Shown: positions 16,882-24,975 of the stretch, piece after piece
Layout of the letters: each line of letters begins with the position of its first letter
How positions within the stretch are numbered: position 1 is the first letter of the stretch
From: an uncultured Clostridia bacterium
GTDB lineage: Bacteria > Bacillota > Clostridia > Oscillospirales > Acutalibacteraceae
Assembly: GCA_946187325.1 (NCBI GenBank)
Contig: CAMHQC010000018.1
Location: 1 to 40,022 of the forward strand
Direction of reading: 5' to 3'
Length of the DNA: 40,022 bases
Notes under the pieces: generated by a model
What the model saw: the letters and a program-made list of their open reading frames with translations, nothing else
The model's database searches: none
What the model was told of the DNA's origin: nothing
Made by a program: the position numbers and the translations under genes

Positions 16882-16958
16882 TGGCGACCCGGATCGGGTT
16901 CGAACCGACGACCTCTAGCGTGACAGGCTAGCGTTCTAACCAACTGAACTACCGGGCC
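16882..16958 (-). tRNA. tRNA-Asp (GTC)
   Basis: Acceptor GGCCCGG/CCGGGTC, D-arm AGTTCAGTTGGTTAGAAC, anticodon GTC in CTAGCCTGTCACGCTAG, T-loop TTCGAAC, discriminator G and an encoded CCA end. Confidence 0.97.
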
Positions 16959-16999
16959 ATATGTAAGTCAGTATGCGTGCATATGACATTTATTTTATG

Positions 17000-17075
17000 T
17001 GGTGGGAGATACAGGGCTCGAACCTGTGACCCCCTGCTTGTAAGGCAGATGCTCTCCCAGCTGAGCTAATCTCCC
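17000..17075 (-). tRNA. tRNA-Val (TAC)
   Basis: Acceptor GGGAGAT/ATCTCCC, D-arm AGCTCAGCTGGGAGAGC, anticodon TAC in CTGCCTTACAAGCAG, T-loop TTCGAGC and an encoded CCA end. It is the first gene of the cluster, about 30 nt from its promoter. Confidence 0.97.
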
Positions 17076-17105
17076 ACATAGCCGCTTTGTTTCAGCGACT
17101 AGATA

Positions 17106-17134
17106 ATAATACAACAAATATGTCGAAATGTCAA
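17106..17134 (-). promoter_or_regulatory. Promoter of the tRNA cluster
   Basis: On the minus strand a consensus TTGACA (17129-17134), a 17-nt spacer and TATTAT (17106-17111), just upstream of tRNA-Val. The gap to hslO is only about 15 nt, so this promoter sits at the 3' end of that gene's transcript. Confidence 0.85.
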
Positions 17135-17148
17135 TACCTTTTTTGAAA

Positions 17149-18030
17149 TTATTTTTTGTTTTTTATAATTTTTTCGATATCGGCTTCGGTAAAAATATAA
17201 TTCTTGTTGCAGAACTGACAATTCACCTCAGCTGTACCGTTATCTGTAAGACATTCCCGAAGCTCGTCCTCGGGCAATCCCGTAAAGTAACTCTCGATCT
17301 TTTTTCTGGAACATCCACACACGTAGTTTACCTCTTCCTCGTCGAGAACCTCTACGTCGAAGCCCTTTAAGGCGGTTTTACAGATATCGAGAATACTCAT
17401 ACCCTTAGCGAACATTGTAGTTAAGGGCTCGAGCTCGGAGATATTTTTCTCGAGCTTATCTATAGTGCTGTCGTCGGCGCCGGGTAAAAGCTGAATTAAA
17501 AGCCCTCCCGCGAGCAAAACTCTCTCGTCCTCCTTATCGACGAGAACTCCCAAGGCGCATACTGTCGGAATCTGCTCCGAGGTTGCGTAGTAACTCGTAA
17601 TATCCTCGGCAATCTCACCGCTTACGAGCGGTACTCGTCCGACGTAGGGATCGCGGCTTCCGTAATCGCGGATAACACCTAAAGTACCGTATTTACCCAC
17701 GCCCGCGGCGACATTAATCTTACCGTTATTATAATATTCGGTCGGGCAGTCGGGGTTAGTTACATAGCCCTTAACGTTTCCGTGGGAATCGCTTACAACT
17801 ACAACCGAGCCGATAGGTCCGTCGCCGTTTACCTGCAAGGTAAGCTTAGCGTTATTCTGCTTTAAGCTCATTCCCATCATAGAACCCGCGCACAGCAGTC
17901 TGCCTAAAGCGGCGGTTGCTACAGGGGTAGTTTTATGAAGTCTTTGAGCAGTAAAAACTATATCGGAAGCGTCAACGGCGGAAGCCATTATCGCGCCGTC
18001 CGAGGTTATACATCTTATAATTTTATCCAT
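17149..18030 (-). CDS. hslO: Redox-regulated molecular chaperone Hsp33
   Basis: Cytoplasmic holdase activated by oxidation: four cysteines release zinc, form disulfides and expose the binding surface (known). All four are present as CGC (238 and 240) and CQFC (271 and 274). The N-terminal DKIIRCITSDGAIMASAVDA and LTLQVNGDGPIGSVVVVSD are typical. Length 293 aa is normal. It ends a three-gene minus-strand group, 8 nt after the methyltransferase. No mutation of key residues is seen. Confidence 0.97.
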   Translation of the reverse strand: MDKIIRCITSDGAIMASAVDASDIVFTAQRLHKTTPVATAALGRLLCAGSMMGMSLKQNNAKLTLQVNGDGPIGSVVVVSDSHGNVKGYVTNPDCPTEYYNNGKINVAAGVGKYGTLGVIRDYGSRDPYVGRVPLVSGEIAEDITSYYATSEQIPTVCALGVLVDKEDERVLLAGGLLIQLLPGADDSTIDKLEKNISELEPLTTMFAKGMSILDICKTALKGFDVEVLDEEEVNYVCGCSRKKIESYFTGLPEDELRECLTDNGTAEVNCQFCNKNYIFTEADIEKIIKNKK

Positions 18031-18038
18031 AATTCATC

Positions 18039-18779
18039 CTATATCTTCTCGGCGATATAGATAACCCTTTCTTCAGTATCGCGAGGCGCGTTTTCACTCA
18101 TATCGCCGAAGCGGTTAACCACCCTAAAGCCCGAAGCCTCGAGCATTTCGGTGAGCTGTGAATCGGTATAGGCTCGCTCACAAAAGCTTTCCTCAAAGCG
18201 TTCGTAGAGCCCGCCGTTCGGAACGAAGAAGTTAATATCTATATCGACAACGTTATTTTCTTTTAAAGAATTTTCCCAAACACAATAAACCTCGTCCAAA
18301 TCATACACAAAGGTATTATCGGCGAGAATGTTTTTATGTTTATATACGGTATTTACATCGAACAGAAACATTCCGCCCTTATTCATAAACATAGAAACAC
18401 GCTCGAACGTCTTTTTAACGCCGCCGATATCGGTTATATGGTTTATGCTGTCGAGCGTACAGACGCAGGTATCAATACCACCGTATAAATCAAGCTCCTG
18501 CATTTTCTGGCGCAGAAATAGTATATCATACCCCTGCGACACAGCCTTCTCATACGCGAAGGAGAGCATTTCCTCTGAAGCGTCCGCCCCGTAGACATCG
18601 ACGCCGAGCTTCTTAAGCTCGAGGGTAAGTTTACCCGTACCGCAAGCCAAATCAAGCGTAAGTCCCATATCGTGTCCGAGGTTTTTAAGCGTATTTACTA
18701 TATATTCCGCGCGCTGTTTATAATCGACATTCAGGGTGAGCGCGTCGTAAAAATCGGCGAATATGCCGTAGGAATCCAT
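18039..18779 (-). CDS. Class I SAM-dependent methyltransferase
   Basis: A 246-residue Rossmann-fold methyltransferase with motif I LDLACGTGK (42-50), the acidic strand-2 motif YGADASEEML and FLFDVNTVYKH later in the chain. The opening YGIFADFYDALTLNVDY is common among YbaJ/YqeM-like Firmicute methyltransferases. Substrate unknown. Its ATG overlaps the stop of the trpR-like gene (TAATG) and it ends 8 nt before hslO, so the three are co-translated. Confidence 0.9.
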   Translation of the reverse strand: MDSYGIFADFYDALTLNVDYKQRAEYIVNTLKNLGHDMGLTLDLACGTGKLTLELKKLGVDVYGADASEEMLSFAYEKAVSQGYDILFLRQKMQELDLYGGIDTCVCTLDSINHITDIGGVKKTFERVSMFMNKGGMFLFDVNTVYKHKNILADNTFVYDLDEVYCVWENSLKENNVVDIDINFFVPNGGLYERFEESFCERAYTDSQLTEMLEASGFRVVNRFGDMSENAPRDTEERVIYIAEKI

Positions 18780-19078
18780 TATTTATCTACCTTGATTCCC
18801 ATATTTTTAAACGCGAGCATATAGCCGTCGGTGTCCTCGTTAAGCGAACGCTTTACACGGCTTATTGTCGCGGTGGAAGCGCCTGTCTGTTTAACGATTT
18901 CGTTATAGACGGTCTTTTCGTGGAGAAGCTTAGCCACGACGATTCGCTGAGACATAGCGTTTAACTCGGGCTGAGTGCATAAGTCCTCAAAAAAGCGATA
19001 GCAGTCCTCTTTAGTTTTTAAAGTAAGAATAGCCTCGAATAAAAAATCGGTCTGTTCATTCTTTAACTTAGAATTCAT
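18779..19078 (-). CDS. TrpR/YerC-family HTH regulator
   Basis: A 99-residue DNA-binding protein with the TrpR-like fold: LCTQPELNAMSQRIVVAKLL is the diagnostic helix pair, and YNEIVKQTGASTATISRVKR the helix-turn-helix. YerC-type homologues in Firmicutes are small repressors of unclear signal. The start at 19078 (MNSKLKNEQ) is preferred because AGGAGGGAAC lies just upstream. A perfect dyad (19096-19109) directly before the RBS could be its own operator. Confidence 0.9.
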   Translation of the reverse strand: MNSKLKNEQTDFLFEAILTLKTKEDCYRFFEDLCTQPELNAMSQRIVVAKLLHEKTVYNEIVKQTGASTATISRVKRSLNEDTDGYMLAFKNMGIKVDK

Positions 19079-19095
19079 AAAGTTCCCTCCTAAAT

Positions 19096-19109
19096 CAGTA
19101 TTGATACTG
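19096..19109. promoter_or_regulatory. Candidate operator of the trpR-like gene
   Basis: A 6-bp inverted repeat with a 2-nt centre, CAGTAT-TG-ATACTG, lies 17 nt before the start codon of the TrpR/YerC-family gene. Members of the TrpR fold often bind such short dyads and can self-repress; binding here is inference. Confidence 0.5.
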
Positions 19110-19193
19110 TCGTACATTAAATTGATAAAGTAAATTTATTTTACCATACGAAAGTGAATTTGTAAAGATTTTATTTTTCCGCGTCAAGCCGAT

Positions 19194-19223
19194 ATAAAAA
19201 AGGAGCCGAACTAAGCCGGCTCC
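19194..19223 (-). terminator. Terminator after the nuclease/peptide pair
   Basis: GGAGCCG-GCTTAGTT-CGGCTCC followed by TTTTTT on the minus strand, 14 nt past the small peptide stop. It ends the secreted nuclease-peptide transcript. Confidence 0.92.
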
Positions 19224-19236
19224 CCATTAGATTTGA

Positions 19237-19425
19237 TTACTGAATTCCTAAGTCCTGTGCCATTGAGGAGAATAAATCTCCAAGCGATCCAACACCCTCA
19301 GAGTAACCTTCCTGAGCGTTGTCTGTTTCAGAAAATGTCAAAACATCTTGTTTTTCCAGTTCTTCAATATCGAGTATAGGAGTTTTGTACTCGTGTTTGG
19401 AGTGAATATTCATTTTATCAATCAT
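19237..19425 (-). CDS. Small peptide with YKTP...LEKxDVL leader-like motif (copy 2)
   Basis: A 62-residue peptide (58 if started at the ATG at 19413). EYKTPILDIEELEKQDVLTF matches EYKTPSILIEDLEKVDVLLD of the 56-residue peptide at 11024-11194. The rest (DNAQEGYSEGVGSLGDLFSS and on) is Gly/Ser-rich, acidic and cysteine-free. Its ATG overlaps the TAA of the nuclease gene, with AAGGAGGGAG before it, so translation is coupled to that secreted protein. A terminator follows. No function known; it may be a RiPP-like precursor, a signalling peptide or a small partner of the nuclease. Confidence 0.8.
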   Translation of the reverse strand: MIDKMNIHSKHEYKTPILDIEELEKQDVLTFSETDNAQEGYSEGVGSLGDLFSSMAQDLGIQ

Positions 19426-22400
19426 TATTCTCCCTCCTTATTTGTATTCGCCATTTCGTAGATATGATTGTACGAAGTTGAGATTGAGCAATAGTTCTCG
19501 CCTGTAGAGAAGTTTACATACTGACCGTAAATAACCTTCGGAGCTTTTTCCCCTACATAATCACCCTTTAAAACTACATAAGGTCTCGCGATAATAGTTG
19601 TATTAACATCGCTGTCTGGGATATTTTCGATCGCCGCGGTGATATATTTGTAGTTTGTGGTTGTATCATGCTTACCATAATCACCGAAAACGGTATTATC
19701 AGTATCGGTACAAGGTACAGTCCGCGCATTTGCGCCGTCTTTTACAAGTGTATAAGAATTACTGTTTATAAATATACTTCCCAGTCCGCTATGAGTAGTA
19801 CGTCCTATAACATAGCCGTAGCTTTCAGCTTTATCAAGAATATTCTTGTCGATAACAGAAACAAACCTTAAAGCTTTATTGTCGTTACCATCCGAGAATT
19901 TTTTAATCTGAACACCGCAAATCTCGAAGTTAGAGGTAAAGTCGGTCTCGTCTTTCCAGTTATCATTTTCGTCAGGACGCATACCCTTGTTGTTGATATG
20001 TTTCGTCGCGTCGTCTGTGCCTGCTTGGTTGTTAAATGTCTGGGCGAAATAAACAGTAACCTTCTTATTTCGAACAGCACTTTCAGAAGAATACGTGGTT
20101 GTGTATTTATAACTATTCGTGCCATTAACTTGAGTGAATGTATAACCATCGCCGCTTACAGTATAATTATTATCTTTAGTAAACTTCATACTGTCAACCT
20201 TATACGCATTAACATTCGTCACACCGTAAAATCTCGAACCGTAGTCGGGAGTAAATGTTAGTGTAACACTTGCTCCGTTGGGAACGGGATCACCGCTATT
20301 AATTATTTCGCTCTTTTTATGTCCGTCTATAGCCTTTGCGTATTGAGCTAAAACCATTCCCGAACCTGAACCGCCTGATTTTCCATCCTTTGTCGTACTG
20401 TTAATATTAAGATTCAGCACAAACACATCTGATTTTAATGTGATTTTTATTATTTCTTTATCAGCATCGGTACCGGTTTTTATTGCGTCCCTATAGTATC
20501 CCGCCTGTTTCGTGAATGTGTACGTTGAATTCGAATTAGGGTTATACAACTCATGCGAACTTCCGCTTTGGTACTCTCTAACATAAGTGATTGTAGATTT
20601 ATCAGGTACAACCGTATATGTTATAAGGTCGCCTCTTTCGACTGTATCGCCGTTTTTAACAGCCTTATTGGTAGTTAAGTCATAGGCGGTGATTTCGGCA
20701 ACACCTTCGCCTATTGTGCTGATATCAATTGTTACAGGATCAGTGTATGCTACGGAAGACGCAGAAATCTTATAAATTTCAGTTCTGCTTTGTCCCAGCG
20801 GACGAGAAGGAGTATCCATATCAGCCGGAACATTTTCGTCGAATATCAGCCACGCGAGCTCGGGATAGTCGATAAACACATTACGGTTACCCTGGATATC
20901 CTGGGTAAGATCGTTACGCTTCATCTCCCATTCGCTTACGGGATCGTTTTTCATCCAGTCGAGCAGAGTAGCTTTGTCGTAAATAACTCTCTCGCCTGTA
21001 TCTTTTTTATCATCCGTGTCAAGCTCGGGGAGTTTAGATGTATCGGGATTTCCGTCCGAATCAACAATATCTGAATAGAGGTTAGGCTCTCTCCATCTTG
21101 TATAGATATAGAGGAGTATACGAGCTACGTCACCGCGTACATCATCTTTCACGTCAATAAATGTTTCTTTTTTTTTCTCGGCTCTCCAAAGCGCGTTCTT
21201 TCCGGAAGGATACTCAAGTATTTTAGTGTTTTTCCAAGTATTATCATTCTTAATACTTGCGAATCCCCAGTTAAGTTTTAATAAATTAAGCTTTTCGTAA
21301 GCGGGACGAAGGTGGTGTAAATCTGAGCCGCCGAGACCTGTCTTCATTAAGAACGAAGCCTTACTCTTGGGCCAGATATGCTCGCGCTGCATATCTTTAT
21401 GATTATAACAGTCTTCGTCGGAATAGAACATTGTATAAACTCCGCGATTATCCTCCGAGTTACCTTTCGAGGAATCTGTAGTCAACCAGTAGTGAGCGAG
21501 TGAATTTTTACCATAGGCGGGATATGATACCGAATGGGTTTGTGTAGAACTCATAATATCATATAACGCGCCGAACAATGAGTTTTTAATAACGTATTTA
21601 TACTTATCGTCATCGCCGCTTACTTTCGAATAACGAGCGTCGCCGCTCTGTGTGGTATCGGCATAAATAGAATCGAAGGAGTCTTGATCCTTATTATCCT
21701 CTTTAGATTCCAAAAACTCAAAGGTTGAATAAACGCCTGAATCTCCGCTGTAATCTGTTTTATAATTCTCTACGTCTTTAACTTCTTCCGTATAGTATTT
21801 TACAGCTTGATTACTTAACGAAACAGACTTTTCATTTCTTTTCCCGTCATTTCTGTTCTCGGGAGCAGTCTCCTCGGGAGGCGCGGTAGCGTTGTTGTCC
21901 TCTTCCGTCGCGGCTTCAACTGCCGAGAATTTAGCGTATAAAGTGTTAGCGGAAGAAACCGAGTCGATTTTGTACGGATCGAGTGTAGATACGGGCTCGC
22001 CCGTGTACTGAGCGTTATTATACCAACCGTCGAAGGTAAAGTTCGGGTTAGGTGTAGCGGTGAATGTTACATTGGCGTTAGGTTCAGCAGCAATACTCGC
22101 GGCTTTATTAGTTCCGTCTGAAGCAGTAGCAGTACCGCCCTCGCCCGCTATTGCTGTCTGAGCATAAGTAAGCTGTGTGGGTACAGGCGCGGCTTTGACA
22201 GTTAGTATTCTTCTTGAGCCTATAACCCAAATATTACCGTCATAAGATACCGGATAAATATAGTACTTACCAACTGATAAAGCCGAAACATCAGCAATAT
22301 CTACTTTTGTAAAAGTTGATGTGGATTTAATAGAAGAGTCCGTTGTATAATAGTACATCAACGAAACTGTTTTGCCAACAACAGATAAACTATTGGTTAA

Positions 22401-23315
22401 CGTACAAGATAGTCCCGAATCAACTGTACCTTGTGTAACAGTTGCATTAGAAGTACTACTCCAAGCACCGATAATATTTTTTGAGGCTGAAGTTGCATTA
22501 CTTGCAGAGCTTTTATATCTATACATATTACCAGCACTGACAGTATCACTCATTTGTTTTCCTGAAGGAGCAGTGCTGTCAGAAATATAATACTTAGTTC
22601 CTCCGGGAAGACAAGCGTATGAATAGTATACTGTATCGCTTTGAGTTATAGGATAAGATTTTTCAGTATAATGTGAAACTAAGTCATTTTCACCGTCATT
22701 AACAAATACTGTACCCGCTCTACCTACTTTTCCATAATAGAACATAACCTTACTACCGTGAAGCACATCAGAAAGATCTCCGGCATCAGGGTTAGGTATA
22801 TCAGCGACAGACCAAGTGCCGTTGTTATAGTACGTACAAGTATTTACTGTTTCATTCGAAACGGTATCGGGAATAAACATTGGTGCAGAAACATCAAAAT
22901 CTCCGCGATAACTTACTTTATTATTCTCAGCAAAATTACCGTAGTTCTTTTGTTGGGTTTCAGTAAAAGCAATATAATTAGTATAATATCCGCTATATGT
23001 CACAGCGTATATATGGTTTGTGGAATCAATTTCATGCATCTGATAACCTTCGGTACTATACTCATTACACTTATAATCTCCACCGTGGGAAGATCCGGCA
23101 CCGTATCCGTCAAACCAATAAGCGTCATCATAGATATACATGTATACACTATTCCAACCAACAGTGTTTTTAAAATAAATGGTAACAGTACCATTTCCTG
23201 TTGTTGTCGGCGCTGCACTCGCTGTAGTTGTAGTACCGACTACAATGGTAGACAAAAGCAGCAGTACGCTCAAAAGCGTAGCGAGGGTTCGTTTTGACAG
23301 TCGTTTTACATTCAT
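19425..23315 (-). CDS. Large secreted multidomain endonuclease I family protein
   Basis: A 1296-residue exported protein. The signal peptide ends near Ala34 (TASA). Residues about 40-370 hold aromatic-rich beta repeats (YIYDDAYWFDGYG; MFYYGKVGRAG) resembling starch/carbohydrate-binding modules. Residues about 380-460 form an InlB B-type repeat (FTFDGWYNNAQYTGEPVSTL). After an acidic linker, residues about 580-810 contain the endonuclease I / Bsn-type nuclease with REHIWPKS (His646) and DLHHLRP (His667-668). The C-terminal third has more beta-rich segments, ending with ALRFVSVID...ARPYVVLKG...YGQYVNFSTG. There is no dockerin or sortase signal. Likely extracellular DNA or RNA degradation, perhaps bound to a surface or substrate. 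AGGAGG precedes the ATG; its stop couples to the small peptide. Confidence 0.88.
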   Translation of the reverse strand: MNVKRLSKRTLATLLSVLLLLSTIVVGTTTTASAAPTTTGNGTVTIYFKNTVGWNSVYMYIYDDAYWFDGYGAGSSHGGDYKCNEYSTEGYQMHEIDSTNHIYAVTYSGYYTNYIAFTETQQKNYGNFAENNKVSYRGDFDVSAPMFIPDTVSNETVNTCTYYNNGTWSVADIPNPDAGDLSDVLHGSKVMFYYGKVGRAGTVFVNDGENDLVSHYTEKSYPITQSDTVYYSYACLPGGTKYYISDSTAPSGKQMSDTVSAGNMYRYKSSASNATSASKNIIGAWSSTSNATVTQGTVDSGLSCTLTNSLSVVGKTVSLMYYYTTDSSIKSTSTFTKVDIADVSALSVGKYYIYPVSYDGNIWVIGSRRILTVKAAPVPTQLTYAQTAIAGEGGTATASDGTNKAASIAAEPNANVTFTATPNPNFTFDGWYNNAQYTGEPVSTLDPYKIDSVSSANTLYAKFSAVEAATEEDNNATAPPEETAPENRNDGKRNEKSVSLSNQAVKYYTEEVKDVENYKTDYSGDSGVYSTFEFLESKEDNKDQDSFDSIYADTTQSGDARYSKVSGDDDKYKYVIKNSLFGALYDIMSSTQTHSVSYPAYGKNSLAHYWLTTDSSKGNSEDNRGVYTMFYSDEDCYNHKDMQREHIWPKSKASFLMKTGLGGSDLHHLRPAYEKLNLLKLNWGFASIKNDNTWKNTKILEYPSGKNALWRAEKKKETFIDVKDDVRGDVARILLYIYTRWREPNLYSDIVDSDGNPDTSKLPELDTDDKKDTGERVIYDKATLLDWMKNDPVSEWEMKRNDLTQDIQGNRNVFIDYPELAWLIFDENVPADMDTPSRPLGQSRTEIYKISASSVAYTDPVTIDISTIGEGVAEITAYDLTTNKAVKNGDTVERGDLITYTVVPDKSTITYVREYQSGSSHELYNPNSNSTYTFTKQAGYYRDAIKTGTDADKEIIKITLKSDVFVLNLNINSTTKDGKSGGSGSGMVLAQYAKAIDGHKKSEIINSGDPVPNGASVTLTFTPDYGSRFYGVTNVNAYKVDSMKFTKDNNYTVSGDGYTFTQVNGTNSYKYTTTYSSESAVRNKKVTVYFAQTFNNQAGTDDATKHINNKGMRPDENDNWKDETDFTSNFEICGVQIKKFSDGNDNKALRFVSVIDKNILDKAESYGYVIGRTTHSGLGSIFINSNSYTLVKDGANARTVPCTDTDNTVFGDYGKHDTTTNYKYITAAIENIPDSDVNTTIIARPYVVLKGDYVGEKAPKVIYGQYVNFSTGENYCSISTSYNHIYEMANTNKEGE

Positions 23316-23409
23316 AAATAAATTCCTCCTAAATCAATTTTATATATTACGGGGTACTCTCCCGAAAAAATTGCGCAATTATACCAATAAATACACTTAT
23401 AATAAGTAA

Positions 23410-23438
23410 ATTATAATACTAAACAACAAAAAAATCAA
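23410..23438 (-). promoter_or_regulatory. Promoter of the secreted nuclease gene
   Basis: On the minus strand TTGATT (23433-23438), a 17-nt spacer and TATAAT (23410-23415). A second TATAAT-like box nearer the gene lacks a good -35. Confidence 0.6.
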
Positions 23439-23476
23439 ACATTTGTTAAATAAATTGTGGCAAATAACCCATACTT

Positions 23477-23502
23477 ATGTACATTTTTGAGAAAATGTAC
23501 AT
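23477..23502. repeat. Perfect 26-bp dyad upstream of the nuclease promoter
   Basis: ATGTACATTTT-TGAG-AAAATGTACAT: 11-bp arms with a 4-nt centre, about 40 bp upstream of the -35 box. The position suits an activator or repressor operator. It could instead be a weak terminator for plus-strand transcripts, as T-rich sequence follows. Confidence 0.55.
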
Positions 23503-23579
23503 ATTATTTTCTCAATTAGAATTAAATTGATTAAAGATTTATACAGAATAGTCGGCTCAGGGAAAGCTGTTTAACAGCA

Positions 23580-23609
23580 ACAAAAACAACCGCCCAACGA
23601 GCGGTTGTT
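23580..23609 (-). terminator. Terminator of sigG
   Basis: AACAACCGC-TCGTTGG-GCGGTTGTT with TTTTTG following on the minus strand, 14 nt past the sigG stop. Confidence 0.88.
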
Positions 23610-23622
23610 TCGGTATATAGAA

Positions 23623-24402
23623 TTACTTTCCTTTTATTCTATTCAGCGCGTTTTTTTCGATTCGGGATACCTGAGCCTGAGAGATTCCGATTTCCGAAGC
23701 GACTTCCATCTGGGTTTTTCCTTTAAAAAACCTAAGTCCGATAATTTTCTTTTCCCGGTCGCTGAGATTTTTTATCGCGTCTTTCATAGAAATTTCGTCA
23801 AGCCAGTCCTTGTCGTCGAACGAGTCGCCGATTTGATCCATAACATAGACCGTGTCGTTGCCGTCGGAAAACAACGGCTCGTACAGCGACACAGGCTCGA
23901 CTATCGCCTCGAGCGCGAGAACTACGGTTTCTTTCGGAAGCTTCAGCTCCTTAGCGATTTCTTCGACAGTAGGCTCGCGGTTCATTTTATTAGTAAGCTT
24001 TTCCTTAACTTGCATCGCGTGGTACGCGGTATCGCGCATTGACCGCGACACTCTAACCGAGTTGTTATCACGCAGATACCGCCGAACCTCGCCTATAATC
24101 ATCGGAACGCCGTAGGTAGAAAACCGCACATCCATAGCCGGATCGAAATGGTCTATCGCTTTTATAAGTCCGATTACGCCTACTTGAAACAAATCGTCGG
24201 GAGCTTCTCCCCTGCCCGTAAAACGCTGGATTACCGACAGTACAAGACGCAGGTTTCCTTTTATCATCTTTTCCCGGGCGAGCTTACGTTCGGATTCGGT
24301 TCCGTTTCGGATAATTCGGAGCAGTTCTTTTTTATCTTTTTCCGACAGGACTTTTAAATCGGAAGTATTTACACCGCAAATTTCGACCTTATTGTACTGC
24401 AA
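23623..24402 (-). CDS. sigG: Forespore sigma factor SigG
   Basis: RNA polymerase sigma factor of the late forespore, switching on genes for spore DNA protection and germination. The opening KVEICGVNTSDLKVLS is diagnostic for SigG. Region 2 reads DDLFQVGVIGLIKAIDHFDP, followed by FSTYGVPMIIGEVRRYLRDN; region 4 contains GKTQMEVASEIGISQAQVSR. Length 259 matches B. subtilis SigG (about 260). AAAGGAGAA precedes the ATG. In many Firmicutes sigG follows spoIIGA and sigE; neither is in the window. It shows the organism encodes sporulation. Confidence 0.97.
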   Translation of the reverse strand: MQYNKVEICGVNTSDLKVLSEKDKKELLRIIRNGTESERKLAREKMIKGNLRLVLSVIQRFTGRGEAPDDLFQVGVIGLIKAIDHFDPAMDVRFSTYGVPMIIGEVRRYLRDNNSVRVSRSMRDTAYHAMQVKEKLTNKMNREPTVEEIAKELKLPKETVVLALEAIVEPVSLYEPLFSDGNDTVYVMDQIGDSFDDKDWLDEISMKDAIKNLSDREKKIIGLRFFKGKTQMEVASEIGISQAQVSRIEKNALNRIKGK

Positions 24403-24516
24403 AAAAATTCTCCTTTAACAATTACTCTGTTAAAAGTATTGCCAAAGGAGATTTTATAATTCAGAACACTAAAAATTTAACAAACCGCCCTTTTTACAGA
24501 GCGGCTTAGATCAGCG

Positions 24517-24954
24517 TTATAGATTTTGTTTCCCGGGTTTAGTGTACTCGGCGGGGCCGAAGGCGATAATCATCTGAAAAACATACGGTATAAAAAACAT
24601 ACCGATTTTAAACCAAGTTCCTTTACCGAAGCAATTGCACATTTTATTAGAGTGTACAGCCTCCATAACGAGAGTACATACCGCGGCAAAAACTGTTAAC
24701 ACAGTCTTAATTCCTAACGGCAAGTTAACCACGGTGACGGTAAAGGTTTCAATCACCCAAATAATCATCTCAAGCACAAACCAGATATGTTTCATTCCGA
24801 CGATATGGTGAGAAAGAAAAATATTGTAAAAAGGTATAAGCGCTTTATAGCCTTTTTCACCCGCCTTTTCGAGTATTCTCCAATGTGAAACCGCTATTTG
24901 CAGTACAAATACAGCAAGAAACGCGTACCATATGATTTTCAAAAATGTATCCAT
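24517..24954 (-). CDS. Small DUF5684-like integral membrane protein
   Basis: A 145-residue membrane protein with about four helices. WRILEKAGEKGYKALIPFYN resembles the conserved W.i..kAG..GW..liP.YN motif of DUF5684-like proteins; MCNCFGKGTWFKIGMFFIPY follows. Function unknown. It begins 21 nt after the phosphatase gene on the same strand with GGGGAAT upstream, so it is probably the last gene of the partner-switching/NRPS operon. A weak hairpin (AAGCCGC...GCGGTTT) follows its stop. Confidence 0.7.
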   Translation of the reverse strand: MDTFLKIIWYAFLAVFVLQIAVSHWRILEKAGEKGYKALIPFYNIFLSHHIVGMKHIWFVLEMIIWVIETFTVTVVNLPLGIKTVLTVFAAVCTLVMEAVHSNKMCNCFGKGTWFKIGMFFIPYVFQMIIAFGPAEYTKPGKQNL

Positions 24955-24975
24955 CTAATTCCCCGCATCTAAAAT

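Larger units (their letters stand above)
23316..23579. other. Leader and upstream region of the nuclease gene
   Basis: AT-rich gap between the nuclease and the sigG terminator. It contains the nuclease promoter, a leader of about 90 nt with the short palindrome AATTGCGCAATT, and a 26-bp dyad further upstream. No coding sequence is apparent. Confidence 0.6.
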
